Shown here in pieces: positions 34,035 to 43,720 of a stretch of DNA of 64,000 bases (position 1 is the first letter of the stretch; every line of letters starts with the position of its first letter). Below the pieces are notes generated by a model that was not told the origin of the DNA, made no database searches, and saw only the letters and a program-made list of their open reading frames with translations. The DNA comes from G965220825 sp965220825. GTDB taxonomy: Bacteria > Pseudomonadota > Alphaproteobacteria > UBA828. The position numbers were made by a program, and so were the translations under genes. The stretch spans positions 1,922,001-1,986,000 of the forward strand of contig OZ244839.1 of the NCBI GenBank assembly GCA_965220825.1, in the 5' to 3' direction.

Positions 34035-36218
34035 GTGCCGCGGAGGTCCTCCTCCCTTCCCAGCAAGGAAGACCTGCTGCGTTTCATCCGGGAACGCCCG
34101 GAGCGGACCGGCAAGAGGGAAATCGCGCGCGCCTTCGGTATCCGGGGCAACGACCGCGTCGCACTGAGGGTTCTGCTGCGCGAGCTCGAGGCCGAGGGCG
34201 CCATCGCCGGCCGCCGCAAGAGGCGACGGGCCCTCCCGCCGGTCGCGGTTCTCGAAGCGACGGGCCTCGACGAGGAGGGCGCGCTCCTGGCCCGGCCCGA
34301 GCATTGGCAGGGCGACGACCCGCCGCCTGCGATCCTCCTTGCCCGTGCGGCGCGGGGCGTGCCCGAGCCCGGTGTCGGCGACCGGGTGCTCGCCCGCCTG
34401 CGGCGTAACCCGGACGGGAGCTATGACGCGAAGCCTATGCGGCTTCTGGGGCGGCAGCGCGAGTCCCGGCCCCTGCTCGGCGTCTTCCGCGCCGACGGGC
34501 GCGGCGGGGGATTCATTCAACCCATCGAACGGGGCGCCCGGCACGACTTGCCCGTGGGCGCCGGCGACAGCGCCGATTCGCGCCCCGGCGAGCTGGTGGT
34601 CGCCCGCCCCAAGGGAGAGGGCGGCCTCCGGAATCGCGGGCTCGAGGTGGTGGAGCGGCTGGGCGCCGCGGATCGGCCCGGCGCATTCACCGACATGGCG
34701 ATCCGCACCCACGACCTTCCCCACCGCTTTTCGGCGGCGGCGCTCGCCGAAGCAACCGCCGTGCCCACGCCCGGCCTCAAGGGGCGCACCGACCTCCGCG
34801 CCCTTCCGCTGGTTACCATCGACGGCGCGGACGCGCGCGACTTCGACGATGCGGTCTGGGCCGAACCCGACTCCGCAGCGGACAATCCGGGCGGCTTCCG
34901 CGCGGTCGTCGCCATCGCCGATGTGGCCTATTTCGTCCGTCCCGGAGGCCCGTTGGACCGGGAGGCGCGGGAGCGCGGCAATTCGGCCTATTTCCCCGAT
35001 CGCGTGGTGCCCATGCTACCGGAGGCGTTGTCGGCGGAGCTTTGCTCGCTGCAGCCCGGCAAGGACCGGGCGTGCCTCGCTCTCCACGTCAGGATCGACG
35101 CGGCGGGCGGCCTCCGGGATTTCCGTTTCGAGCGCGGGCTCATGCGCTCTGCCGCGCGGCTCACCTACGAGCAGGTCCAGGATGCCGCCGACCGCGGGGC
35201 GGAGAGCCCCCTGCCCGCGTCGGTGCGCGCCCTGCTTCCACCGCTCTTCGGCGCCCATGGCGCACTGCGGAAGGCACGGGACGCGCGGGGTGCGCTCGAC
35301 CTCGACTTGCCCGAACGCCGCATCGAGCTCGACAGCACCGGCGCCGTGGCCCATATGGGCCACGCACCGCGCTATGACAGCCACCGGCTGATCGAAGAGC
35401 TGATGATCGCGGCGAACATCGCAGCCGCCCAGACGCTCGAGGCCCGGCTCGCGGCCTGCATGTACCGGGTCCACGACCGGCCGGAGATGGCCAAGCTCGA
35501 AGCCCTGAGCGAGGCTCTCCGGGGCCTCGGCGTATCGCTGCCCGCGCGGAGCAGCATCGGCGCGGGGGACTTCAACCATATCCTGGCCAAGTTCGCCGGC
35601 ACGAAGCAGGCCGGGATCGTGGACATGCTGGTGCTCCGCAGCCAGGCGCGCGCCGCCTACAGCCCGCGCAATATCGGCCATTTCGGGCTTGGGCTTGCGC
35701 GCTACGCCCACTTCACCTCGCCGATCCGCCGCTATGCGGACCTCCTGGTGCACCGCGCACTCATCGCGGCCTGCGGGCTCGGCCCCGGCGGCGCAGCGGC
35801 CGACGATGCGGAGGCGTTCGGCGCAGTCGCCGCCCATATCTCGGAGACCGAGCGCCGCGCTCAGGCCGCCGAGCGCGACGCGGTGGACCGCTACGCCGCT
35901 TCCTGGCTCGCCGAGCGCGTGGGCGCCACGTTCCGCGGGCGGATCTCCGGCGTCGCGCGCTTCGGTGCGTTCGTGAGCCTGGACGGAATCGGCGCGGAGG
36001 GCCTGATCCCCGGCCGTTCTCTCGGGATGCACCGTCCACGCTACGACGCGAGCCGGCACCGCCTGGAATCCGGGGGCCGGACGCTCCGACTCGGCGATCC
36101 GGTGCGCGTCGCGCTGCAGGACGCGGATCCGCTCGCCGGCGGCCTGGTCTTCGAATTGCTGGAAGCGAACGGAAAGCCATGGGGCACGGCAAAGGGCCGC
36201 CGGCCCCGGCGGCGCTGA
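34035..36218 (+). CDS. rnr: Ribonuclease R
   Basis: Processive 3'-5' exoribonuclease of the RNB family, 727 residues. An N-terminal winged-helix region (residues 1-60) and cold-shock-like OB region lead to the RNB domain with DGADARDFDDAVWAEPD. YSPRNIGHFGLGLARYAHFT and the IRRYADLLVHR motif mark the active centre. A C-terminal S1 domain spans about residues 630-710. The start is GTG at 34035, 16 bases after topA, so probably one transcript. The basic tail of some RNase R proteins is short here. Confidence 0.94.
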   Translation: MPRRSSSLPSKEDLLRFIRERPERTGKREIARAFGIRGNDRVALRVLLRELEAEGAIAGRRKRRRALPPVAVLEATGLDEEGALLARPEHWQGDDPPPAILLARAARGVPEPGVGDRVLARLRRNPDGSYDAKPMRLLGRQRESRPLLGVFRADGRGGGFIQPIERGARHDLPVGAGDSADSRPGELVVARPKGEGGLRNRGLEVVERLGAADRPGAFTDMAIRTHDLPHRFSAAALAEATAVPTPGLKGRTDLRALPLVTIDGADARDFDDAVWAEPDSAADNPGGFRAVVAIADVAYFVRPGGPLDREARERGNSAYFPDRVVPMLPEALSAELCSLQPGKDRACLALHVRIDAAGGLRDFRFERGLMRSAARLTYEQVQDAADRGAESPLPASVRALLPPLFGAHGALRKARDARGALDLDLPERRIELDSTGAVAHMGHAPRYDSHRLIEELMIAANIAAAQTLEARLAACMYRVHDRPEMAKLEALSEALRGLGVSLPARSSIGAGDFNHILAKFAGTKQAGIVDMLVLRSQARAAYSPRNIGHFGLGLARYAHFTSPIRRYADLLVHRALIAACGLGPGGAAADDAEAFGAVAAHISETERRAQAAERDAVDRYAASWLAERVGATFRGRISGVARFGAFVSLDGIGAEGLIPGRSLGMHRPRYDASRHRLESGGRTLRLGDPVRVALQDADPLAGGLVFELLEANGKPWGTAKGRRPRRR

Positions 36219-36240
36219 GAGCGGGCTGGAGAACCGCGCG

Positions 36241-37155
36241 TCAGAAGCGCCAGTTGGCGACCTCGCCCAGAAGGAAATCCCGGAACACGCCGATCCGCTT
36301 GGAGTAGCGCAACTCGTCCGCATAGGCGAAGAACGCGTCGTAGGAGGGGCCCGGATGGCCGCGTAGAATCTGCCGGATGTGCGAGCCCTCGCCCGCGACA
36401 TAGTCGGGCAGTACGGCGATGCCGAGGCCGTTCTCCACCGCTTGGCGCAGACAGTTGATATCGTTTGTTTCGAGGACGATACGCCCCTCCCGCCGTGGAT
36501 CGCCGGAGATCGCGATCAGCCAGTCCGGGTTGAGGATTGCGGTGAGCGGCCCCTGGCCATAGACCATCAGACGCTGGCGGGAGAGATCTTCCACGGTGTC
36601 GATGGGGCCGAAGCGCTCCAGATAGTCGGGCGCGGCGTAGATATGCGAGTGGACGGTCATCAGGTGCCGTCTCACCAGGTCCAGTTCGGTGGGCTCGATC
36701 ATGCGGATCGCCACGTCCGCCTCCCGCATGGCCAGATCGAGCGGGTCGTCGGAGACCAGCAGCGTGACGGCGATATCGGGATATTGGTCGTGGAACGCGC
36801 GCAGCCGGGGCGTGAGCCACACGGACGCGAAGGCCACCGTGGTGGTCACGATCAGCGGCCCGCTGGGACGGTCTCGCGAATCGGCGATCTGCGCCTCGGT
36901 CATGGCGAGCTTGGCCGAGATTTCGCGGGCGGTGCGGTAGAGCGCCTCGCCCTGCTCGGTGAGCAGGAGGCCGCGGGAGTGGCGGTGGAAGAGAACCGTG
37001 CCGAGGCTCTTCTCGAGCGCCATGATCTGCCGGCTGACGGCAGACTGGCTCAGGTCGAGCGCGTCCGCGGCCCGGGTAAAGCTGCCGTTTTCCACCACCG
37101 TCTGGAGCACGCGGAGCCTGTTCCAGTCGACGCCGGCGCGCACCTCCCGCGTCAT
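36241..37155 (-). CDS. LysR-family transcriptional regulator
   Basis: LysR regulator of 304 residues. The winged helix-turn-helix lies in residues 12-70 (VVENGSFTRAADALDLSQS), followed by the linker helix and a periplasmic-binding-like effector domain beginning about residue 95. The start ATG (37155) overlaps the trxB stop as ATGA, so the two are co-translated. Regulators in this place are conserved in several alphaproteobacteria. Target genes and effector are unknown. LysR proteins usually repress their own gene, but no divergent target is present. Confidence 0.9.
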   Translation of the reverse strand: MTREVRAGVDWNRLRVLQTVVENGSFTRAADALDLSQSAVSRQIMALEKSLGTVLFHRHSRGLLLTEQGEALYRTAREISAKLAMTEAQIADSRDRPSGPLIVTTTVAFASVWLTPRLRAFHDQYPDIAVTLLVSDDPLDLAMREADVAIRMIEPTELDLVRRHLMTVHSHIYAAPDYLERFGPIDTVEDLSRQRLMVYGQGPLTAILNPDWLIAISGDPRREGRIVLETNDINCLRQAVENGLGIAVLPDYVAGEGSHIRQILRGHPGPSYDAFFAYADELRYSKRIGVFRDFLLGEVANWRF

Positions 37156-38117
37156 TCGGCGGCCTGTGCGCCAGCGGGAGCCTGCTCGGCCAGAAACTTC
37201 TCGGCCTCGAGCGCACCCATGCATCCGGTGCCCGCCGCCGTCACCGCCTGGCGGAAGACCTTGTCCTGAACGTCGCCCGCGGCAAAGACGCCGGGAACGC
37301 TCGTCCTGGTGCTGTCCGGCGCGGTTTCGATATAACCTTCCGCGTCCATCGCGAGCTGGCCACGGAAGATCTCGGTGTTGGGCCGGTGGCCGATGGCGAC
37401 GAAGACGCCGGAAAGGGCGATTTCGCGCATCGCACCCGTGCGCGCGTGGGCCAGGCGGACGCCGGTTACCGACGGCGGCTCGTCGTCTCCCAGCACCTCC
37501 GCCAGCACATGGTCCCACAGCACCTCGATCGCCTGGTTCCGGAACAGACGGTCCTGGAGGATCTTTTCCGCGCGCAAGGAATCGCGCCGGTGGACGAGCG
37601 TTACCTTGCTGGCGTGGTTGGTGAGGTAGAGTGCCTCCTCCACGGCGGTATTGCCGCCCCCGATCACGGCGACCTCCTTGCCGCGGAAGAAGAATCCGTC
37701 GCAGGTCGCGCATGCCGAGACGCCGAAGCCCTTGAACCGCGTCTCGCTCTCAAGGCCGAGCCATTTCGCCTGCGCGCCGGTGCAGAGGATAACGGAGTCA
37801 CCCACATAGCGATCGCCGGAATCGCCGGTACAGACGAAGGGGCGGCGGGAGAAATCCACCGCGACCGCCATGTCGTGCACCAGCCGGGTGCCCACCGCCG
37901 CCGCCTGCGCGCTCATCTGCTCCATCAGCCAGGGCCCCTGGATCACTTCGGCAAACCCCGGATAGTTCTCCACATCGGTGGTGATGGTGAGCTGGCCGCC
38001 GGCCTCGAGCCCCTGGACCATGATGGGTTCCAGATTGGCGCGCGCCGCATAGATCGCCGCGGAGCAGCCGGCAGGCCCCGAACCGAGAATCACGACCTTG
38101 CTTCTCAATGTCGCCAT
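37152..38117 (-). CDS. trxB: Thioredoxin-disulfide reductase
   Basis: NADPH-dependent FAD reductase of thioredoxin, 321 residues. FAD site GSGPAGCSAAIYAARA at residues 12-27; redox pair Cys136/Cys139 in SACATCDG; NADPH site GGGNTAVEEALYL; C-terminal FAD motif GVFAAGDVQDKVFRQAVTAA. Length is normal. lysR overlaps its 3' end by four bases. Confidence 0.96.
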   Translation of the reverse strand: MATLRSKVVILGSGPAGCSAAIYAARANLEPIMVQGLEAGGQLTITTDVENYPGFAEVIQGPWLMEQMSAQAAAVGTRLVHDMAVAVDFSRRPFVCTGDSGDRYVGDSVILCTGAQAKWLGLESETRFKGFGVSACATCDGFFFRGKEVAVIGGGNTAVEEALYLTNHASKVTLVHRRDSLRAEKILQDRLFRNQAIEVLWDHVLAEVLGDDEPPSVTGVRLAHARTGAMREIALSGVFVAIGHRPNTEIFRGQLAMDAEGYIETAPDSTRTSVPGVFAAGDVQDKVFRQAVTAAGTGCMGALEAEKFLAEQAPAGAQAAE

Positions 38118-38194
38118 GCGTTCACCCTCCGCGCCGCCGCGTCCGGCGCTCCCCGCCGCTCATTCGTCAAAATGAGGCCAGCGGCCACATATTT

Positions 38195-39199
38195 TCAAGA
38201 GGCGCCGCGCTTCCCGATTGCCGCCCACGCCCGAAAGCGCGCGACGGCGAGGCGGGCCGCCTCGGCCGTCTCGTCCACGGGCGGGCGCGGCGACCAGTCG
38301 TCGATGCGGCCGTTGAAGGGCGCGATCAGGCCGTCTTCCTCGAGCCCCGAAAAGAAACGCTCGAACCGCCGCGAGCCGCGGCCGAGGACCGGCGCGACAT
38401 AGACCGGTTTGCCGGCGGCGCAGGCCTCCGAGGTCATGCTGACGGAATCGGCGGTCACCAGAATGGCGTCGGCACAGGCGAGATAACCGAAATAGGGGTT
38501 CTCGCCTTCGCCGCGCCACAAGGCGGCCGGCGCGTCCCCGAGGGCCGCCGCCAGAGCCTCGAAGCTCGCCCGTGGGGTGCGGCGCGAGGCGGTCACCGCG
38601 AGCGACGCGCCGTTATCGGCGGCGAGCGCCGCAAGCCGGCGGCCAAGCGCGGCAGCGGCGGAGACGCCCAGATGGTGCCGCCGGCTCGCACCGCCGAGGA
38701 GCACGGCAACCAGCGGCCGCGGAAGGTGCGCAAGCCGGGGGCCGAATCGCTCGCGCGCGTCGGCGAGCCGCGCCTGCGTGACGCGATGGAGCGCTGTGCG
38801 AGTCGCGATCGCATTGGGCGCTTCGACCCGGTCATGGCGCGGTGCGATCACCAGATCGAAGCGGGACGGAGCGACGCGCGGGTTCTGCACGAAGATAGTG
38901 AAGCAGCGCGCCTTCCGCCGCAGCCGAAGCGCGAGCCCCACCGCCTTTCGGCCGCCGGCGATCAGCAGGTCGGGCCAGGGCGGCGCAAGCGGATCGCTCC
39001 CCTCCTCGAGCGCGCGGAGCGGCGGGACGAGCCAGGCGGGCGAGATATGCCGCCAGGGCGCCATGGGCTTCGCGCGCTTGACGACCGGCACCGCACCCAT
39101 CGCCTCGGCGAGGCCGAGGCACTGGTTCTCGGTCCCTGCGATGCCCTCGGTGAGCACCCAGCAGCGCCCCGGAAGGGCGCTCATGCCGGGCGCGGCCAT
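38195..39199 (-). CDS. ELM1/DUF1022 family protein
   Basis: About 334 residues, belonging to the mitochondrial-fission-ELM1 (GT-B-like) family found in alphaproteobacteria and plants. Recognisable parts are WVLTEGIAGTENQCLGLAEA at the N-terminus, LLIAGGRKAVGLALRLRR, FVQNPRVAPSRFDLVIAPRH, VLLGGASRRHHLG and TADSVSMTSEACAAGKPVYV. The fold resembles nucleotide-sugar-dependent glycosyltransferases; bacterial function is undetermined. The start is uncertain: ATG at 39199 or 39184, and the frame is open further up. It lies 77 bases upstream of trxB's start, on the same strand. Confidence 0.85.
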   Translation of the reverse strand: MAAPGMSALPGRCWVLTEGIAGTENQCLGLAEAMGAVPVVKRAKPMAPWRHISPAWLVPPLRALEEGSDPLAPPWPDLLIAGGRKAVGLALRLRRKARCFTIFVQNPRVAPSRFDLVIAPRHDRVEAPNAIATRTALHRVTQARLADARERFGPRLAHLPRPLVAVLLGGASRRHHLGVSAAAALGRRLAALAADNGASLAVTASRRTPRASFEALAAALGDAPAALWRGEGENPYFGYLACADAILVTADSVSMTSEACAAGKPVYVAPVLGRGSRRFERFFSGLEEDGLIAPFNGRIDDWSPRPPVDETAEAARLAVARFRAWAAIGKRGAS

Positions 39200-39562
39200 G
39201 AGAGGCGCGGCGCCGGCGGGCACGGGCACCCAAAGCCCCGCAAGCAGATGCCGCAGATCGTCACCGCTTCCCTCCATCCAACCCGCCGCACCGCAGCCTC
39301 GAATCCCCACCGGCGCAACGCGTGCGGAAGTGTCGCACGAATCGCCGAGCGCCGCCGACGCAGACGATGGTGGACGCCTTCCCTTTTTTGCGACTGTTTT
39401 CCCGCGACGCGTCCCATGGTGCGCGTCATATGGAGTATCCTGGCGAAATGTGTTACCTAGCGCTCCGCATCCGGCTGGATGAACGGGCCGGGAGGCTGCG
39501 GGAGCATCGCCCGAGTTTCGAAAGCCGCTTGAATTCGTGAAATCGCGCAAGGGGAAAGGTAT
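39200..39562. other. Divergent intergenic region before acpP
   Basis: This 363-base region separates the ELM1 gene (minus) from acpP (plus) and must contain the acpP promoter. I see an AAAGG ribosome-binding site at about 39554-39559 and a T6 run at 39384, but no convincing -35/-10 pair, repeat or short gene. Confidence 0.5.
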
Positions 39563-39802
39563 ATGAGCGACGATGACATCGCCGCACGCGTCAAGAAGAT
39601 CGTCGTCGACCATCTCGGCGTCGACGCCGCGAAGGTGACGGAAGGCGCGAGCTTTATCGACGATCTCGGCGCCGACAGCCTCGACACGGTCGAGCTCGTA
39701 ATGGCCTTCGAGGAGGAATTCGGCTGCGAGATTCCGGACGACGCCGCCGAAAAGATACTCACGGTCAAGGACGCCATCGACCATATCGAAGAAATCACCT
39801 GA
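39563..39802 (+). CDS. acpP: Acyl carrier protein
   Basis: Acidic 79-residue carrier of fatty acid synthesis. The 4'-phosphopantetheine attachment serine is Ser39 in LGADSLDTVELVMAFEEEFG. The rest matches the four-helix ACP core. A GGGGAAAGG site lies seven bases before the ATG. fabF follows 63 bases downstream, the standard acpP-fabF pair. Confidence 0.97.
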   Translation: MSDDDIAARVKKIVVDHLGVDAAKVTEGASFIDDLGADSLDTVELVMAFEEEFGCEIPDDAAEKILTVKDAIDHIEEIT

Positions 39803-39865
39803 GCGGGCGCTGTGAGAGACCGATGACGGGCGCGTCTTCCGTCCCGGCATTGCGAAGGACCGGTC

Positions 39866-41140
39866 GTGGGCGCGGCTGACAGTGGGCGCCGTGTCGTAAT
39901 CACGGGCCTCGGCATGGTCTCGCCGCTGGCTTGCGGCGTGAAGCTGAGCTGGGAACGACTGATCGCGGGCCAATCCGGCGCCGCGCATATTCGTTCGTTC
40001 GACCCGTCCGACCTCCCGGTCAAGGTTGCGGCGGAGATTCCGACCGGGGACGAGCCGGGCGGCTTTCATCCGGAAGATCACGTCTCCGCCAAGGACCTTC
40101 GCAAGATGGACGATTTCATCGTCTATGCGATGGTCGCCGCCGCCGAGGCGGTGGAGGACGCCGGCTGGACGCCCGACGAGGAGGAGCATCTCGAGCGCAC
40201 CGGCGTGATGATTGGTTCGGGCATCGGCGGCCTGAAGGCCATCGAGAAGGGCGCGATCCTGGTCCACGAGAAGGGCCCGCGGCGCCTGAGCCCCTTCTTC
40301 ATCCCCTCGAGCCTGATCAACCTTGCCTCGGGCCAGGTCTCCATCCGCTACGGCTTCCGCGGCCCCAATCACTCGGTGGTGACCGCCTGCTCCACCGGCG
40401 CCCATGCCATCGGCGACGCGGCACGCTTCATCAGCGGCGGGGACGCGGACGTGATGGTCGCCGGCGGCACAGAGGCCGGCATCTGCCGGGTCGGCGTGGC
40501 GGGCTTCGCCGCGGCGCGGGCGCTGTCCACGAGCTTCAATGACGAGCCCGAGCGCGCCTCCCGCCCCTGGGACCGCGCGCGAGACGGTTTCGTGATGGGG
40601 GACGGCGCAGGGATCGTGGTGCTTGAGGAGTACGCGCATGCGAAGGCCCGGGGCGCCAACATCTATGCGGAGATCCTGGGCTATGGCCTGAGCGGCGACG
40701 CACATCACGTCACCGCGCCCGCGCCCGACGGCTCCGGCGGCTACCGCTCCATGCGGAACGCGCTGCACAATGCGGGGCTCGATCCCGCCGACATCGACTA
40801 TATCAACGCCCACGGCACCTCGACCCCCCTCGGCGACGAGATCGAGTTGCAGGCCGTCAAGCGCCTGTTCGGCAATGATTCCCGGAACCTCTGCATGTCG
40901 TCCACCAAATCCTCCATCGGGCATCTTCTGGGGGCGGCGGGCAGCGTGGAGCTGATTTTCTCGATTCTTGCGATCGACCGCGGCGTGGTCCCGCCTACGC
41001 TCAACCTGGACGATCCGTCGCCGGGCTGCGATCTGGATCTCGTTCCCCACGAAGCCCGGGAACGCAAGGTGGAGCGCGCACTTTCCAACTCCTTCGGGTT
41101 CGGCGGCACGAACGCATCGGTGATCGTCGGGCGGGTCTGA
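39866..41140 (+). CDS. fabF: 3-oxoacyl-ACP synthase II
   Basis: Condensing enzyme of fatty acid elongation, 424 residues. The acyl-accepting nucleophile is Cys175 in VVTACSTGAHAIG. The two catalytic histidines are in NAHGTSTPLGD and SSIGHLLGAAG, and the end has NSFGFGGTNAS. GTG start at 39866 behind GAAGGA. Length agrees with FabF and not FabH. It works with the ACP encoded just upstream. Confidence 0.97.
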   Translation: MGAADSGRRVVITGLGMVSPLACGVKLSWERLIAGQSGAAHIRSFDPSDLPVKVAAEIPTGDEPGGFHPEDHVSAKDLRKMDDFIVYAMVAAAEAVEDAGWTPDEEEHLERTGVMIGSGIGGLKAIEKGAILVHEKGPRRLSPFFIPSSLINLASGQVSIRYGFRGPNHSVVTACSTGAHAIGDAARFISGGDADVMVAGGTEAGICRVGVAGFAAARALSTSFNDEPERASRPWDRARDGFVMGDGAGIVVLEEYAHAKARGANIYAEILGYGLSGDAHHVTAPAPDGSGGYRSMRNALHNAGLDPADIDYINAHGTSTPLGDEIELQAVKRLFGNDSRNLCMSSTKSSIGHLLGAAGSVELIFSILAIDRGVVPPTLNLDDPSPGCDLDLVPHEARERKVERALSNSFGFGGTNASVIVGRV

Positions 41141-41150
41141 CGGCGCGGCG

Positions 41151-42137
41151 ATGACGCGCGCCGTCCGCTGGCCGCTGATCGGACTGGCGTGCCTTGCCGG
41201 ACTCGCGGTGGTTCTGCTCGTCGCAGGCCTGATTCACGTGACGCGCTCCTTCGACATCCCCGGCCCCTTGCGCGAGCCGCGCACCGTCGTCCTGCCGGAA
41301 GGGCTCGGCGCCTGGGACGTCGCGGACCGGCTCACGGACGCAGGCGTCATCGACGACCCCGTCCTGTTCGTCGCCGGCACCTGGATCGAAGGCGGCGAGC
41401 GCGCGCTCAAGGCCGGCGAGTACGAATTCGAGGCGCTGGTCGCACCGCGCGGCGTCATGGAGAAGCTGGTCGCGGGCGAGACGGTCGTCCGCCGCCTTAC
41501 CGTTGCCGAAGGCTTGACCGCGGCCGAGATCGTGGCCCGGGTCAATGCGACGGAAGGGCTTGCGGGCGAAGTGGCGGCCGCACCCGCAGAGGGAACTCTG
41601 CTCCCCGATACCTACCATTACGCGCTGGGGGACAGCCGGCATGCGCTGATGGAGCGCATGACGCGGGGCATGGAGCAGGCGCTCGACGAACTGTGGCCGG
41701 CGAGGGACGGTGCGCTGCCGTTGGCAAGCGCCCATGACGCCCTGGTGCTCGCTTCCATCGTCGAGAAGGAGACGGGGCTCGCCGACGAACGACCGCTGGT
41801 CGCCGCGGTGTTCCTGAACCGGCTTCGGCGCGGCATGCGCCTGCAATCCGACCCCACGGTGATCTATGCGCTGACCAGGGGCCGGGCGCCGCTCGGCAGG
41901 CCGCTCACGCGCGCGGACCTCGCCGTGGACGACCCCTACAACACCTACCGCCACAAGGGACTTCCGCCCGGTCCCATTGCCAGTCCAGGGCGTTCGGCGC
42001 TCGAGGCGGTGCTGCACCCGGCGGAGACGGACGCGCTGTATTTCGTGGCGGACGGCTCCGGCGGTCACGCCTTCGCCACGACCCTGGACGAACACAACCG
42101 CAATGTCGCGCGCTGGCGCGCGCAGAACGCACGCTAG
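41151..42137 (+). CDS. mltG: Endolytic murein transglycosylase MltG
   Basis: YceG-like membrane-anchored lytic transglycosylase, 328 residues, thought to terminate nascent glycan strands. One N-terminal transmembrane segment (residues 8-27), then a LysM-like region (LPEGLGAWDVADRL), then the YceG catalytic domain. That domain has LLPDTYHYALG, the catalytic glutamate in SIVEKETGLADERP, VFLNRLRRGMRLQSDPTVIY and YNTYRHKGLPPGPIASPG. It lies ten bases after fabF. Confidence 0.95.
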   Translation: MTRAVRWPLIGLACLAGLAVVLLVAGLIHVTRSFDIPGPLREPRTVVLPEGLGAWDVADRLTDAGVIDDPVLFVAGTWIEGGERALKAGEYEFEALVAPRGVMEKLVAGETVVRRLTVAEGLTAAEIVARVNATEGLAGEVAAAPAEGTLLPDTYHYALGDSRHALMERMTRGMEQALDELWPARDGALPLASAHDALVLASIVEKETGLADERPLVAAVFLNRLRRGMRLQSDPTVIYALTRGRAPLGRPLTRADLAVDDPYNTYRHKGLPPGPIASPGRSALEAVLHPAETDALYFVADGSGGHAFATTLDEHNRNVARWRAQNAR

Positions 42138-42146
42138 CGCCGGCCC

Positions 42147-43046
42147 ATGGCGGAAGGCGCGGGCATTTTCAGCATGACGGGCTTCGCGAGCGGCGCAGGG
42201 CGCGACGACGGTGCCGCCTGGACATGGGAGGTCCGCAGCGTCAACGGCCGCGGATTGGACATCCGCTGCCGCATGCCGCCGGGGATGGAACGCATCGAGC
42301 CGGCGGTGCGCACCGCCGTCGCCGCCCATATGGAACGCGGCAGCGTGACGGTGGGCTTGCGCATCGCGCGGGAGCCGGGCGCGGGCGCGATGCGCGTCGA
42401 CCGGGCGTGGCTCGACGCGCTGGTGGCACTCGCGGCCGAGTATCGCGACGCGGAAGGCCTCGCACCGCCGACGCTCGACGGCATGCTGGCGCTCCGCGGG
42501 GTGATCGAACCGGTGGACGAGGCGCCGGACGATGCGCATCTTGCACGCCGGGACGCCGCCATGCTGCAAGACCTGGAGACCGCGCTCGCCGAACTCGCCC
42601 GGGTCCGCCGATCGGAGGGGGAGGCCACGCACCGGCTGCTCGCGGCCCATATCGACGAGGTCGCGGCGCTGGCGGTGCGCGCCGAGGACGCAGCGGCCGC
42701 GCGCCTCCCGCCACTCGCACGGCGCATTCGGGAGCAGGCGGCGGTGCTCGCGGGCGCGGGCACGGGGCTCACGGAAGACCGCCTTGCGACCGAGCTCGCC
42801 CTGCTGGCGGTCCGGCAGGACGTCGCCGAAGAGATCGACCGGCTGAAGGTCCATTGCGAAGCCGCCGCCCGCCTTCTTCGGGAGGGCGGTGCCGTCGGCC
42901 GCAAGCTCTCGTTCCTGGCGCAGGAGCTCAACCGCGAAGCCAATACGCTCTGCTCCAAATCCTCCGATACGGCGCTCACGGAAATCGGCCTCGCGATGAA
43001 GACCGCCATCGACAGATTCCGTGAGCAGGTTCAGAACGTGGAGTAG
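42147..43046 (+). CDS. yicC: YicC-family endoribonuclease
   Basis: YicC/YloC family, 299 residues. The N-terminal MTGFASGAGRDDG, WEVRSVNGRGLDIRCRMP and the C-terminal REGGAVGRKLSFLAQELNRE to NTLCSKSSDTALTEIGL are strongly conserved. Members have been shown to be endoribonucleases acting on small RNAs in E. coli. It is nine bases after mltG and two before gmk, a conserved neighbourhood. Start ATG at 42147; an ATG ten residues in is also possible. Confidence 0.92.
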   Translation: MAEGAGIFSMTGFASGAGRDDGAAWTWEVRSVNGRGLDIRCRMPPGMERIEPAVRTAVAAHMERGSVTVGLRIAREPGAGAMRVDRAWLDALVALAAEYRDAEGLAPPTLDGMLALRGVIEPVDEAPDDAHLARRDAAMLQDLETALAELARVRRSEGEATHRLLAAHIDEVAALAVRAEDAAAARLPPLARRIREQAAVLAGAGTGLTEDRLATELALLAVRQDVAEEIDRLKVHCEAAARLLREGGAVGRKLSFLAQELNREANTLCSKSSDTALTEIGLAMKTAIDRFREQVQNVE

Positions 43047-43048
43047 CC

Positions 43049-43720
43049 ATGGCTTCGTCCGCACCCGTGCCGGCGCTGGAACGCCGCGGACTGCTTCTCG
43101 TGCTGTCCTCGCCGTCGGGCGCGGGCAAGACGACCATCGCCCGCCGCCTGGTGGAGCTCGAAGGAGAAAGGCTCCAGATGTCGGTCTCCCACACCACCCG
43201 GCCCCGGCGCCCCGACGAGATCGAAGGGCGCGACTATCGTTTCGTGGACGAGGCGGAGTTCGAGAGGCTCGAGGCCGGAGGCGCTTTCATCGAGAGCGCG
43301 GAGGTGTTCGGCCATCGCTACGGCAGCGCCCGCGCGCCCATCGAACGCGTGCTCGAAGAAGGGCGCGACGTGATCTTCGATATCGACTGGCAGGGAACGC
43401 AGCAGCTCGCCCGCGCCATGCCGCGCGATCTGGTACGCGTGTTCATCCTGCCGCCTTCGCTTGCCGCGCTGGAGGAGCGCCTCGAGCGCCGCGCCCAGGA
43501 CAGCCCCGCCGTCGTCGCCCGGCGCATGGCCCGCGCGGCGGACGAGATGGCCCATTACGGCGAGTACGACTATGTGGTGGTCAATGCGGACCTCGAGCGC
43601 AGCGTGCGTGCGGTGCGCGCCGTGCTGCGGGCCGAGCGGCTCCGCAGGGAGCGGCAGAGGGGGCTCGAAGGCTTCATCGACCGGCTGACGGCCGACGCGT
43701 CCCGCCTGCCACGCGCCTGA
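43049..43720 (+). CDS. gmk: Guanylate kinase
   Basis: Phosphorylates GMP with ATP; 223 residues. P-loop SPSGAGKTT at 21-29, then SVSHTTRPRRPDE, GRDYRFVDEAEFE, FGHRYGS and DVIFDIDWQGTQQL are the GMP-binding and catalytic stretches. The C-terminus is about 15 residues longer than usual, and its last 47 bases overlap the convergent GNAT gene. Starts two bases after yicC. Confidence 0.96.
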   Translation: MASSAPVPALERRGLLLVLSSPSGAGKTTIARRLVELEGERLQMSVSHTTRPRRPDEIEGRDYRFVDEAEFERLEAGGAFIESAEVFGHRYGSARAPIERVLEEGRDVIFDIDWQGTQQLARAMPRDLVRVFILPPSLAALEERLERRAQDSPAVVARRMARAADEMAHYGEYDYVVVNADLERSVRAVRAVLRAERLRRERQRGLEGFIDRLTADASRLPRA

